From Xiphophorus maculatus (taxonomy: Eukaryota; Chordata; Actinopteri; Cyprinodontiformes; Poeciliidae), in assembly GCF_002775205.1 (NCBI RefSeq), contig NC_036461.1, positions 10,763,015-10,827,014 on the forward strand: a stretch of 64,000 bases of DNA, given 5' to 3'. The notes under the pieces were generated by a model that did no database searches, was not told where the DNA came from, and worked only from the letters and a program-made list of their open reading frames with translations. Within the stretch, counting starts at the first letter, position 1. Each line of letters starts with the position of its first letter. The position numbers were made by a program, and so were the translations under genes. Below, piece by piece: positions 21,160-33,942 of this stretch.

Positions 21160-24100
21160 GTGTTTTGAGTCAAAGTTGACTCATACAACTCCCCACTAAT
21201 TCATTAAGCTCGATATAAAAGCCCTAATTCTGTCTTGAAGTTTTCCATGATCTCTTCTGCTGATGTCTAGCGTTGCTTTTGTGCCAGGCTTTTTGCATCT
21301 TCTGGAGTTGTAGCCAGATTATCTTTAATATGAGTTAATCTAATTTACTATAACTAATGGCAGTTGTAATCACAAAGACTGAATGGTGAAATTCATCAAA
21401 AGGCAGTTCAAGAAATGGTAGGTCAAAGGTGGACACATTTATTGCCACCGAGACCTTTTTGTTAGCTCCTACCCAACAGATATATGCTTTTTTTTTTATT
21501 GACTCCTACAGGAAGTATCTATTTGAAGGTGCAAAACAAATTTTTAAACTACTTATTGTAGCTTCATTCTTAAACAAATAAAACATGACATTTTAATAGG
21601 GGGTGTGTAAATTCCTGAGATTTGTTGTCTGTTAATAAACCCTCTGTTTGTTCATTCTATAAACCAGTAAGTAAAATAGTTTTAGCATTTCTTACATGAC
21701 TCAATCTCAGCATATTCCTTAAAAAAAGAAGAGTACTTGCAGCTTTGATTTTTTTTTTATATATATTGCTTGGGGGATGTCCAGCTCAAGTTTAGTGTTC
21801 TGATTTAAGCACACCAACCCTTATCTAAAAATTAAACTGGTGCTCTAATTACACTGTGGCATAAAAGAAACCTCAAACTAACTTCTGTGTTTTATGCTGT
21901 AAAGTTTTTACTCAAAAGTGTGGATGCTAAAAACACAATGTCAGTTAAGTGGTATGAATTTTTTTTCTTGTAGAAAGGTTTGATTGATTTGGGCTTTCAT
22001 GGCCTGAAGCACTCAGCAAATCCATGCTGAAATCTTCCCATCTCAGCAGTTTCGCAGCTTCCATGTTAGATGTTCAGATTTTTTTTATCCTCTTAATAAT
22101 TACTGTTTTCACATAGTGCCTCTGTCAAGAAAGCTCCGACATTATTTTTTTTTCCTGAAAATATTGCCTTAATATAAATAAAAATATTTTTGAACACATC
22201 CGTTTTAGATTTTTATTCTCTGAAACATGCATATGAATCTAACAAAACAACACGCAGCCATGGCTTTTTTTTTTAAGGCAGGCATTTATTTTAATCTGGG
22301 TACAAGTGCACCACACAAACTGACTAAAATGTATGTAAAATGTCTTCAAATAAAACGTGAAAAGCTACAGTTTTTGTTATACACGATGTTATCTTTGACT
22401 TCCAGCATTAATCCACAGGATATTAAGAAAAAAAAAGTTGAGACTCCAGACACACTGTGAGAAATGGTTAAAAAAAAAGGAGAGAAGCAGAGTGGTCGTT
22501 TTGGCTAACACTGACATCAGTTTCACAGGAGTTTTCTTCCTCTCAGACACAAATGTAAAGACCGGCAGCTGAATGCAGACTTTAGGTCGTTAAAAAGTCA
22601 TCCATCTGCTTTCTTTGTACAAGCACTTTGGTGAGAGTGATGGCAGAGAAAAAAAAAGATGTTGGTTAGGCCTCAACAAAAATGCATACGTACTCCCTTC
22701 TTTTTTCCAGATTCACGTTTGCAGATTTTCATCACTTTTTCTTCCAAAATGCATTGCAATAGCAGTCAGCATTTACCACAGGAAGAAACAAACAAAACAA
22801 ATGTAAGGAAATTGATGCTCAATCAGTCATGGCAGCAGACATTAATTTCAACTAATGTAGAGGTGAACAAAACTTATTTTGCATTGGACTACAAAAACTG
22901 GATAAAACAACAAGTAGCCATGGGCTGGTTGCAGGTGTATAAAGGTTAAGAAGGTTTTAGTTTCAATAATGCTAGACCTTTCTAGTATATCTTCCCCTCC
23001 TCTACTTGGTGCTGCATACTGCCATCTACATGGCTGAAAGGAGGATCACATTCAAAAAAGAGAAATTTCCCCTTGTAAAAAATCTCAATCTTTGTGTGGT
23101 AACTGAAGGAAAACCAAGCACTCATGTTCAAAAAGAAGCAGGGGGTATGTGGGATTTTTGTGCTTCCACAACTGAAATAAGATTTGATCAAATTCTGTTT
23201 TGAACATGTACTCTGCCATCCTTTTGCACAGTGGCACCTTGGGCCAAGAGCCATAATCTATCTCAAACACTGATACTGAAGCAGCCAATTATGTTACAAA
23301 TATCAGCTTCCTATACTTCTGCTACTCTATAAGAAATAGAAGAGCAAAAAAGTAGGAATAACTCATTTTCCATTTTAAAGAAAATCTCTAGTATTTCGCT
23401 ATATTTTTTTATGAACATTTTTTTTGCTTAAATACCATGAATCATTAATCAAGGTTAGCATCTCGATCCTTGCCTAAAGAAAGTATAAATAAATATAAAC
23501 ATTATTATAGAATTACAAACTGGTTGCTTACAAATTCAGTTCAATTAATTGGAAAGTACATATGTAGAAGCAAACATTAAGAAACAAATTAGGAACAACT
23601 GGACAAATTTGCTAAGTAAATGACATTGTAACTTTTCATCCAACAACAAAAATTTCACAGAAGACAAAAGCAAAGTGGCAAAGTCTGTAGTGTACCTCAA
23701 TGTGGTAAAAGCTAACCTGTTTTACTTTAGCCTATCATCTATGATAAACTGTAACTGAAATGAACACATCCCATGTACAAGAACAAAATGACAAAGGGTC
23801 AGAGATTCCCTCAGATTCTCCATTAATGTCCACACGCCATGTGGGGTTCTGTTACAGCAATGTGAGATGCCTTGGCTTTTTAAAGAGACAAACACAAAAC
23901 ATTTTCAGTCCAAAGAGAAAAAAAGAGTCTTATTGCATCATCTAAATGCCATTAGCTTAAAACAAAAAAAAAGAGAAAAGAATAAAACAGGTAATCAAAT
24001 GACAATATGTGTCAAATATTTTGGTAAGTGCAATGCAGAGAGCTTGGTTAAAAGTTGTGCAAACACCAGCACATGTAAAGTGACTAGACTTAAAAATGAA

Positions 24101-26063
24101 CAGTGACTCAGCAAAACGGCACACACCTACTCTCCCTATTAGAGAGCTCTGCTGCTTAATGTGTTGCAATATTTCTCTTGAGGATGGGTGGGATAGGGGA
24201 CAACTTGGCCTGAGTCAGCTTGCACAAACTTCGGCGCTTCGTCTTTGAAAGCCACATAACATGGAAGAAAGCAACACTAATAGGTGCATTTTAAAAAATT
24301 GAGTGTTTCATTTCAATAATTCTAAAGGATAAAGGTTATTTAAATTTTTTACCTACAGAGTGATGTATTCAAGTGTTTGTTTAGTGTAAATGCCATGGCA
24401 AATAAGAAACTTTTTTTAAGACGTGTTGTGGCCCAAAGAATTGACTGATAGTCACTGACCGCCTACACAAGAAGAGTAAGTCACAAAAGGTGATTGGTCA
24501 AGATGCTGGCTGTTTCTATACCCATATGTGTGAATATGTTAATGGAAAGCTAAGTAGAGGGAAAAATGTAATGGAAAAGGGTCCATAAAGAACTGTACCA
24601 ATTTTTTCAGAGCGCTTTCCTGTTTTGCTAGTTTTATGGAGCTTCAGATTTATTTCCAGATTTATTTTTCAGATTTATTTCCATTTCTTTTACTTCACAC
24701 AAGTACTGATTGATTATATTACAAACTAAATGAATGCATTAATATAATTAAATATTCATAAATATAACTGAAGCACTTTAGATATATCACTCTGTGGGTA
24801 ATAACTCCATAAAGTTTTAAACGTTTTTTTTCTTTCGAATTTATTTTTTTTTTAATGATATTACAGTTTTTAAAACATGCACCTTTATAAGAAAAAAATT
24901 AGTATTTTCTTTCCCTTTTTATCGAAACTTATTTTATTGCATGGTGAGGGGCCATTTAGGATGTCATGCATTTAAATGCCCATAAAGCAGATTGCTAGGA
25001 TCAAATGTAAAAAATGACCTGGAGATTAAGCATACACTGACTAGAACATGTGCAGCAACCTAGACAAACAGCTAAGTCCTGAATCCTAAATATAGCACCA
25101 GTTAATATTGTGGACAAAATTGGCTGAGAGACGTTTCAACCATTATAGAGACAAGTGCGTTCATGACCTGACCTTTAAAATTTGTTGATTTTTTTTATGA
25201 AATAATGGAGGATGACGCAGAAACGCGTAGGCGACAAACTAAGGGGGAAACTCCTCCCTCTCGAGTGAATCAAATCATACACATTCGCACACACATTAGT
25301 GACCCAGTGCAGATAAACATTTACAGGCAATGCACTAGAGGATATATTTATCTATATATTTAATTTATACTATTTACAAAAGAGAAAGGCAGCCCTTTGA
25401 GGAAAATATAAAGTTTCTAAGTTTGCTCTTTTTTCTTCCTGTGAAGCACTGATTTGGACGCAGAACTCGTCGCCTCACTGAGCTCGAGCATTAGTTCTAC
25501 ACGCGGACAAGTAACAAAAAAAAAAAAAAAAACGGATCCATCCGACATGCACATACCCTCTCGTGCATACACACCAACAACCACAGGTTCGCACAAAGAC
25601 ACAAGCAAACTGCAGTGTTCTACAAAACTGTAACATAGTTCTGAATGCAGCTGTAAATCTTAAGCATTAAACGTACTGACGTGTAAAATAGAGGACATAA
25701 ATGTCAGCTAATGTAACAAAAATTTCCTACAACCCCCTGGGACATGGCTCGAAGTACTCGTAGTGGTCCGGCAGCACTCGTATCCAGGTGCCTGCGCCAT
25801 CTTCCATCCAGACATCTTCCTCCCTTCCCTCTGCTGCACAACCTTTACAATTTTACATCTCTGCAGCGAGACTGGGATCCCCTCCATCCAACCAGCCAGC
25901 TATTTGTGCACACCCAGCCACCCAAGCAAACGCTCAGATGTTCTTTCAGGTGTGCATTTGCTCCTGGAGAACGAATGTGGGGAAAACAGGAGAGCAGGTA
26001 ACAAAAAAGAAAAGTTTTCTTTCAGAAATTGTTTTACTGAGTCCTAGCTGAACAGGCCATTGG
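21160..26063. other. Gene-free stretch, probably mostly KLHL28 3' UTR
   Basis: I see no coding exon here. KLHL28 is transcribed leftward into this stretch. A minus-strand AATAAA at 22290-22285 is a candidate poly(A) signal that would give a 3' UTR of about 3.8 kb; shorter forms are possible. Simple A or T runs occur (for example poly-A near 25516-25532). Confidence 0.35.
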
Positions 26064-29000
26064 TCAAAGGGCAGTCAGACCAAAATTGCAACGGCAGTAC
26101 ATCATGCCGCTGGAGTCCAACCAGCTGTCTGAGATGGGGTCGTAGCGCTGGACAGTGTTCAGGTAAGACGACCCGGAGTGCCCTCCTACTACATAGAGGT
26201 AGTTGTCCACAATGGCAGAACCAACACCTGCAAGATGAATGGTGCATTACATCAGCAGAACAGCACTGAATTGAAGCGCCACCAAGAAAACCGTTTATTA
26301 AAAACCTACCAGTACGAGGTTCGTTCATTGGCCGACAGGCTGTCCACTGATTCTGATGGGGGTCGTACCTCTCAATACTGGACAGGTGGGACACTCCGTT
26401 GTGCCCACCCACCACAAATATGAAGCCGAGCATGACACCGACACCAAAGTTGATCCTCTTGTCTGCCATGGGGGCTACCATTTCCCAGGCGTCCTTGCTG
26501 GGGTCGTACCTCTCCACACTGAAACAGACCAAACGCAGTAAGAACATACCAGAAAAGGGTCTGTCTTAAATTATTCAAATCCCTAAAAAGTGCTTGCCAG
26601 CTCTAGATATGGCTTTTACATTCATTTTAAAATGATAATGTCTATGGCACCCACCACAATTAACAGCACTTGTGGTGTTAATTATAAAAAGTCAAACTTC
26701 ACATAGTTAAAAAAAAATAAAATGTACATCTTTAGTCTGTTTCCTAGATTTATTACCAGACAATTACACAAATATACATGCCACACACTATTTAGTTTCT
26801 TAATTGCATGTTTTACTCATAAAATCATATGTTCTTTTTTGTATCGACTGTAACTTGATTTTGTATGAAAGCATTGTCGCTTTCTGACCTTACCATGCAC
26901 ATAACCACTGCATATCATTTCATTTGTGACAGACTTCACCATTTTTTAAATATAATTTTGTCCTTAATGCTAGGGTTCTTACAGCTGAACTAACTCTGAT
27001 CAGGTGCTCTGTTTGAAAATCTATAATAGACTTGTCAAATCTGAATTGGGTCATCCAACACTACCCACAGATTCTATAACGTCCAGTTTAGATGATAGTT
27101 ATAAACACATTTATGTTAGAAATTTTGGGATTAAAAAACAAAATAAAACAAACAGCAATTATGAATTCCATTATTTATCTGTAATACTGACTATGTATTA
27201 CTTTAGCATGTAAATTGCAAGTATAACACTTTGTATTATTTTAATATCGCAGTCCAAACAGTTCTTTGCAATACAAACAAAGCACACACTGACTTTGCGA
27301 CAACGCTATATATTGTGCAGCCTGTCAATTCGATTTTCCTCAAATATAAAAAGAGAGAACTGAATTTTTATGTATACCCAATTCAGCAGTTTTCTGACAC
27401 AAGGCAGTTTATGAAACTACAACTGCAAAGAGTAAAGTTAACTAATAATGAGGCAATTGCAAATCTGACAAAAGTAAGAAAGTCCTGACAAAACAAAAGA
27501 ACATTGGGAATCTGGGATTGTTTTGCAGCTCAGTTAAAAGGACATACAAACCACAAGAGGATGAGGAAAATGTTCCCAAAGGTTCTCTGTCCAAACACAT
27601 TCTCCTGCAGGGCTTTGGGTGTCAAAGAAACAAGCAACTGGGATTCAGCTATAGGATGATCAACAACACAAATGCAGGCACCCTCTCCATGAGACATCTC
27701 CAACACTTCTGTAAAAATCTTCTCTGCACTTATTAACGAGCTAGTGAGAGTTTTCTCAGCAACACTTGATATCCTTCACATAATTGCGATCTCTATTTAT
27801 AATCCAGCAAGATCATAAGAAGAAAAGCAGCTTAGGAAGTCTAAAAATCATCGATAAGATCAAAGATCAGACCATGACCAGTCCAGAGACTCCAGTCACA
27901 TGTCAACAGTAGATAACAGGCAAACAGTCTTTTCATCCTGATTTTGTTTAGGAGATTCTAGAAGGAATCAAACCTGTAAAATAATGTTGCTCAGAAAGAT
28001 ACCCCACAGGGTAAAACGATGAACAGCATTAAGATTTTTAACAAGTGCAAGTAAGTAACACAAATCAGCAATTTCATAGAGTCTGACAACACTTTTCAAC
28101 AGGTTTCTCAGATTTGTGTTGTACTCCAATCGTTACCTGTTCATGTGTGCTGGGCCATACCCTCCAATAGCATAGATCATGCCATCCAACACAGCCGTAG
28201 CAAAGCAGCTGCGGGACTTTGTCATGGGTGCCACCGGTTGCCATTCCTTCAACTTGGGGACGTATTTCTCAACAGACTGCAGGTAGTACTGGCCGTCATA
28301 GCCGCCCAAAGCATACAGCTCTCCAGCCTGGACCACCACCCCAAGTGTGCTGCGACACTCGGCCATATGCTCCACCGAGGACCACGTGTTGCTTTCAGGG
28401 TCCCAGGCCTCCACCGTGCTCTCATGCCTCCGATAGCTGATGCCCTGCCTCATGTGCGTGGCGATGCCTCCCACTACGTACACTTTGTGGTCCAGCACAG
28501 CCACTCCAAACTCGTACCGGGGGACGCTAAGAGGGGCCAGTCCGATCCATGAGTCAGTCTGAGGGAAATACATTTCCATGCTGGAAGAGGGAAAGTGGAA
28601 AATCCCTTAAAAACTTTACACAAAAATTTTAAACCAAGAAGCATCAATCAAGTGCAGAATGAACCTTTTTTTTTTTTTTTTTTTGGTTTGATCAGCCCAC
28701 CCTGATGATTAGCAGGTCCAATCCAGAAAAATCTGGGGTTTTTCTAATCATTAAATATATCAAAAATAATGTAACATTCAGAATTTTTTCCTCATAAGTG
28801 CATCAAGGAAGAGCACGTATGTTAATCAGAAAGGTTAAGTACATGTGATTTATGATTAAAAGGGATCAGTCTTGTAATCACCTTATTTTCTGTTGAATTC
28901 AAAACTACTACCTCTATCAAAAGAACCTGCAGATTTTTATTTAAAATAAGTTTTAGTTCTAACAAAAAAATATAAAACAAATATCAAAAATCAAAATCTC

Positions 29001-30025
29001 AATCAGTCAATTCAGTGCAGCTCTCATTTGAAAGAGCAAGCAATGATTACCTTTCTAATGTGGCAAACAGTCCAGCCTTGCCTCCTACTGCAAGCAGCAC
29101 CTTGGGGGCACACCTGGGCCTCGCTGACAACACAGTCTGATAAGAAAGTCTGTGCTCAGGCATAAAATGATATTTAAGGGCCTCATTGAGCAGGTGTTTG
29201 CATGCATGGTCGTCTCGTATAAGGTGGTTGGCTTCATATAGGCGAGTGAGGAATTTGACGCTGAGAAGTGGAAGGCGAACACAGTGTAACAACTGAGCGA
29301 GATGCTGCTGTCTCTCTGTTAAGTCATATTTGATCCATGATTCCAAGGCGTAAAACACAGTCTCCTCCGTGTCTACCTTAAGACAGTCATTAGAAACTAT
29401 TTCATCCAGCTCCGCTCTTGTTAGTTCAAAAAACTCCTCCGTCTGACAGACCTCTTCAAAGTTCTCACAGATAAACTTAGTAGCAGCCAGGCACAGGTCA
29501 TGGCAGCCATATGTCTCTGCGAAGCGGGAGATCCCTATACAGTTCCCAGCATCCAGCTGGCTTTCTAAGAAGGAGCAGCACTCCTTAAGTACTAGCTTAA
29601 CCTGGAGTAAATTGGCAGCCGGCAGCAGGGATTCAACTGTTTCCTGGGAGATAAACACCGTTCCCGTGTATGCGTACTCCACAATGGCCTAGGAGAAAAC
29701 AAAATGTTAGTGAAACAATATAACAACCATTAGTACAGTTACTGTCTGCTGGATCTAAGCGTACCTGCAAAGCAGCCTCATCAATGCACTGGAACTCCAC
29801 CTCAGAGGTCTCCTTTTCTGAGAGGTTACCTGTAAACATGGCCTTGAAGTAGGGGCTGATGCTGGCCAACACAACTTTATGGGCATGGATCTTGGCATCA
29901 CCCACTCGGAGAACGATGTCACACAGTTCGTGATCCTGCCGCAGGAGCTGGAGACCCTGCAGCAGCTGCTCCGAGTGAGGCCGTGTGAGACTTGCAAACA
30001 TATAGTTCTGGTCCTGCTGGTCCAT
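26064..30025 (-). CDS. klhl28: Kelch-like protein 28 (BTB-BACK-Kelch), complete
   Basis: Probable substrate adaptor of a Cullin-3 ubiquitin ligase. Coding exons 5' to 3': 30025-29765, 29688-29051, 28580-28137, 26518-26310, 26227-26064. They give 571 aa, the same length I recall for human KLHL28. The BTB domain lies at about residues 20-125 (HELCDIVLRVGDAKIHAHKV), BACK at about 130-235 (ISRFAETYGCHDL), and six Kelch blades run from about 280 to the end, with Gly-Gly pairs such as VYVVGG, LYALGGYDG and FVVGGHNG. It ends CNFGLTAL. The acceptor of the first coding exon abuts the ATG exactly (AG at 30027-30026), so the 5' UTR is wholly in an upstream exon. It is head-to-head with TOGARAM1. Confidence 0.97.
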
Positions 30026-30842
30026 CTGGAAACATAAACCCCAGAAATCACTGCAGTGCATGGGATGTGGGCATGGTTAAGGCCTTTGTGTGTTACTTGA
30101 AGCTCTAGCTAATTAGAAAAATGCTGTCTTTACATTTGTTTTGAAGCAGCACAGCATTTATTTCCCTCAAGCCAAAGCAAATAAGCATTATCCTCTAAAT
30201 CCAGTGCTAACACTGCTCTAAGACAACCAAAACGTATTACCTAGAAAGTGCGAACAACTGGACACAAGTAAATCCAAATCACCGGCTGTCAAAGGTGAGT
30301 GTTTAAGCTACATGACAGATTACAGGAATGCAAATGTCATGTAAATAATTAGGGCCTATCTTTGTGTTTTTAACGGGAGATGCCACTTGATCAAAACTCG
30401 CTAGCAACCTAGCAATAAAGAAGCAAACATAGTCAACACAGTAAAATCAGGCTAAGAGAACGCTTTATTTTAAACGATTTCTTTCTCTGCAACGAATACA
30501 GGTTTATCGACTGGCTTTGATCTGAGTAAAAAATTGGGTACTAATAAATTTTAGCATCATTGCATTGCAGGTTAGCCATTAAAAATAAACACGGATTTGT
30601 GTGCTGGCTGCATCACTGACTAATATATACAGTAACATGGCTGACAGATACCAAACGAGACGCTCCAACTGGCTTTAGGAAAAATTTGTATTTTGTTAAA
30701 ATAGGAGAACCAAACCTGTATTATATGGTGCGTGCAGATAGCGACCGAATATGCGGTAGCGACGGCAGACCACAGGAAGGCTAACAAGAAAACAACCGAC
30801 TGCCAACCAACCTAGCCACAAAGCTAAAAGACGAGCACTCAC

Positions 30843-30890
30843 AATGACGAGCTACCAGGACGGAACACCCACTTCCGTTACCTTTCACAA
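30843..30890 (-). promoter_or_regulatory. Probable untranslated exon 1 and start region of KLHL28
   Basis: On the minus strand a donor CATT/GTGAGT ends a putative exon at 30843. The surrounding 30720-30880 is locally richer in CpG than its flanks. The next exon begins at the ATG (30025), so such an exon is required. Confidence 0.45.
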
Positions 30891-32260
30891 TAAATCCCAT
30901 GGAATTTATTCTTAATAAATTCAAAACAAAATAATTTGATTTTATTTTGAAATACTAACAAAAATATGTATCGATTATAAGCAGCATTAACAAGTAACTA
31001 AACATTATAGTACTAGGTTCGAGAAAAAAAAATATAATATATAATATAAAATAAATTATTACCATATGCTATTTCAATGTTGTGAAAACATGTTTCTCTG
31101 AATACAGTACTCCCACACCTTAGCACCGCATTGTTGATAATTTTATGTAGGTCTTAACAACTTCTGTCTTCTTGACATTGCATCAACATAAGACTCATAA
31201 ATTGAAATCGCTGTGTAGAAAAACGTAAATTTTCGTTAATATATTAAAGTTAAACGTGCATCTATTTTTAGTGTATTGAGGACATATACTTAAAAAATTT
31301 GATTGTGGCACTTCTAAATATTTATGGCATTTTTTTATTTCAATATTTATTCTAGTGCATTTTTAAATAACGACAAAATACATTTTCATAACATATTTAA
31401 ATGTGCAAAAACATTTTTATTAGCACTGTCCTACAAAGATGTACTCTTTTTTAAAAATTACACATTTAAATATGTGGCTGTTATGATGGCAAGCATGCAC
31501 GTCGACAGAGTCAGTCCATTTAAAGATGGCTCCAGTCTAATTGCTTAAGAAAAACTCGACCAGGTCTAAACGAACATTTAAAAAACAATTTCTATTTGTG
31601 TTAGTAAGATAAAATTTATAGTCACAAACAAATTATTTTAAAAAATAAAATAATTTTGTTTTTGTTGCAGTGCAAGTATTTTATCACCCATCACCCGCAT
31701 ACATTTTAATCTTCCAGAATTTGGTTTAGTAGTAGAACATTTGCTATGACCAAATATGTAAACTAAAAGAAATTAATGTGAAAAACAAACCAGAGTGACA
31801 GAAAACGTGCAATTAAAAGTTTATCATTAAATTAACTGATAAACTTAATTAACTCATCGTTAGGTCTACCGGTTAGAACGTAGAAATTTGAGGCTTCAAC
31901 TTTAACTAAATCCGCATTTTTCTTTTATTTTCTAAATAAGAACTTTTTCTCTCTCTCGTGTTTCGTTTCCATTGCCTAACTTTAGATCTTCATTCTTCTG
32001 TAGCTCTGTTATGGTGATGACGATGACGACGACGACGATGATGATGATGATGCTTCCGCCTGGAGGAGCCAGGACTCCAACTCGCGTCACCATGGAAGCA
32101 CTCAGTTTGCGACATGCATTCGCCATTTTGCTGCCTCGGTGTGTGTATGTGTGATTGTGTGTGTGTGGGGGGGCTCCTCTAAGGCTGAATACCTTCATAG
32201 CTTCCAAACATTCAACTCTTCAGCCAACGGAGGAAATATCCACATTTACTAACAGAACTG
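30891..32260. other. Spacer between KLHL28 and TOGARAM1, no gene seen
   Basis: Very AT-rich divergent spacer. It contains AT-only simple repeats around 31028-31066 and no supported open frame. The right end grades into the TOGARAM1 promoter region. Confidence 0.45.
32022..32052. repeat. (GAY)n trinucleotide repeat
   Basis: Tandem GATGACGATGACGACGACG followed by GAT units, just upstream of the probable TOGARAM1 start region. Confidence 0.8.
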
Positions 32261-32264
32261 TCGC

Positions 32265-33942
32265 CGCTTGCAGCATGACACGAAGAGGCTGGACGTCGGA
32301 GCAGTAGATAGTTTTTACGTTGGGTTAACGAAGAGGAGGAGGGCCAGCAGAAATGTAAGGTCTGTTTTCTTTCTAACTTTGCTCGCCCAGATACTCCTCA
32401 CCTAACACGGTCAAATTAAGCGGAGTGGCATGTTAGCTACTCTTTGGTTCGGTGCTAACTGATGACCCTGGGTAACGGTAACATGTAATAAAAAAAATTA
32501 TTACTTAGCATAAAGCGGGTAAGTGCTCCACTAGTGGCATTTTTAAGTACATAATGTTAAACTGGGTATGTGCAATTAAATACATTTGCAGCAAACACTG
32601 TTTCAACCACTGCGCTCCGTAGCTACCCAGAGCCACAAGTGGTTGTGTTCATTTTTCTAAAATGTAGCAGGATCCTTGATGCCTTAACGGGGCAACATTG
32701 TGGGTTTTTGATTAAAGCCTTCTCCCATGTGTTACAGCCTATATTGTTTCAGTGGTGCTAAAAACGACACCAGACACAAATTTGTCCTAAAACATGACAA
32801 TAATTTAGAAAACGTCTAAGTTACACAAAGGATTTTGAGAAATCTTGAAGAAAATAACAATAATAATGAATAAGAATAAGAAGAAATAGTAAGAAAACAT
32901 CTGATTTTTCTTTACATAAATGGTCATGTAAACTTACCGAGCCAAACAAAAGGTTTCTTAAAACAACTTGATTTAAGAAGAAATGTTTAAAAAAGAACAG
33001 AGCACAGACTCTTAGAAGAAATCCCAACATAGTGTTAAAGATTCTTTAAATTAAAATGTCATCTTTTTTGTCTTTTCTTGTTGTTGTTGATGTTAAATAA
33101 TGCAATCTTTTTAAATAATGTATAAAACAATAAAAATACTAATTAATGTAAAAATAATTTATACTAAATTGGTCATTGATAAATAACATTAAATGCACCG
33201 AAGATAAATTGTTATCTTATATGTTATATAATTTGTTTTAGAAACTGGTTATTCTATATTTATTTCTCTGTTTAATTGACAATACGGTAACATAACAAAA
33301 GCAAACACACTAAAGAATTTCATCCCTTTGTTACTCCAATAATATGCACATATTTGTCCATCAGTGTTTAAAAAAATGCTTAGTCATTTATTTCCCCAAT
33401 AATGGCAAGTCATGAAAAAATCTGACTTCTTTACTACAATGTCCTCAGCCCTTCCTGTGAGCTTTAGTTTCTGAGGCGGTGTGCATCTGATGTGGAGAAC
33501 AAGGGCAGTTAGAGTCCCTCAAACTAGCCAGATATTATTTGCATGCAGAGTTTGAAAACACTGTATCTGAAATATAATATCCAACCAATGATTGCATCCA
33601 AGCAATTCAATACAACTGCAATGGTGATTGAAATTTAAAATATACTCTACCTTTTGATAATATTCTTGGCTTTTTTGAATCATCAAGATAAGTGTCAGGA
33701 TTTTGTTGTGGTGTTTTCCACTGTGTTGCTTTGCTTCTTTTCAACCTTTGTGGTTCATTTCTTTTCTTAATTTTCTTAATCCTGTGTGTTGCATTTATAG
33801 ACCGATCAACAGGACCTTAGTTCTCCATCATCAGCTGCTCAAGATGAAACCACAGAGTAAAGGGGAGGAACATTATTGTCCTCGCTGGAATCTGTTTTCC
33901 TTTTTGGATTCTCAAATTTGACAATCCATAAATCCGCCAACA
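32265..33942 (+). other. Probable TOGARAM1 5' UTR exons and intron 1
   Basis: A donor AAAT/GTAAGG ends a putative untranslated exon at 32354. An acceptor TTTATAG at 33794-33800 opens the next exon at 33801, which runs into the ATG at 33943. An in-frame TGA at 33919-33921 lies upstream of that ATG in the same exon. A separate uORF frame ends at the same TGA. Confidence 0.5.

Noticed and set aside
33703-33921. 72-codon open frame just upstream of TOGARAM1
   Set aside because: It starts in intron 1 and runs through the acceptor into the 5' UTR, ending at the TGA at 33919. It does not encode TOG sequence. At most its 3' part is a uORF of the spliced mRNA.
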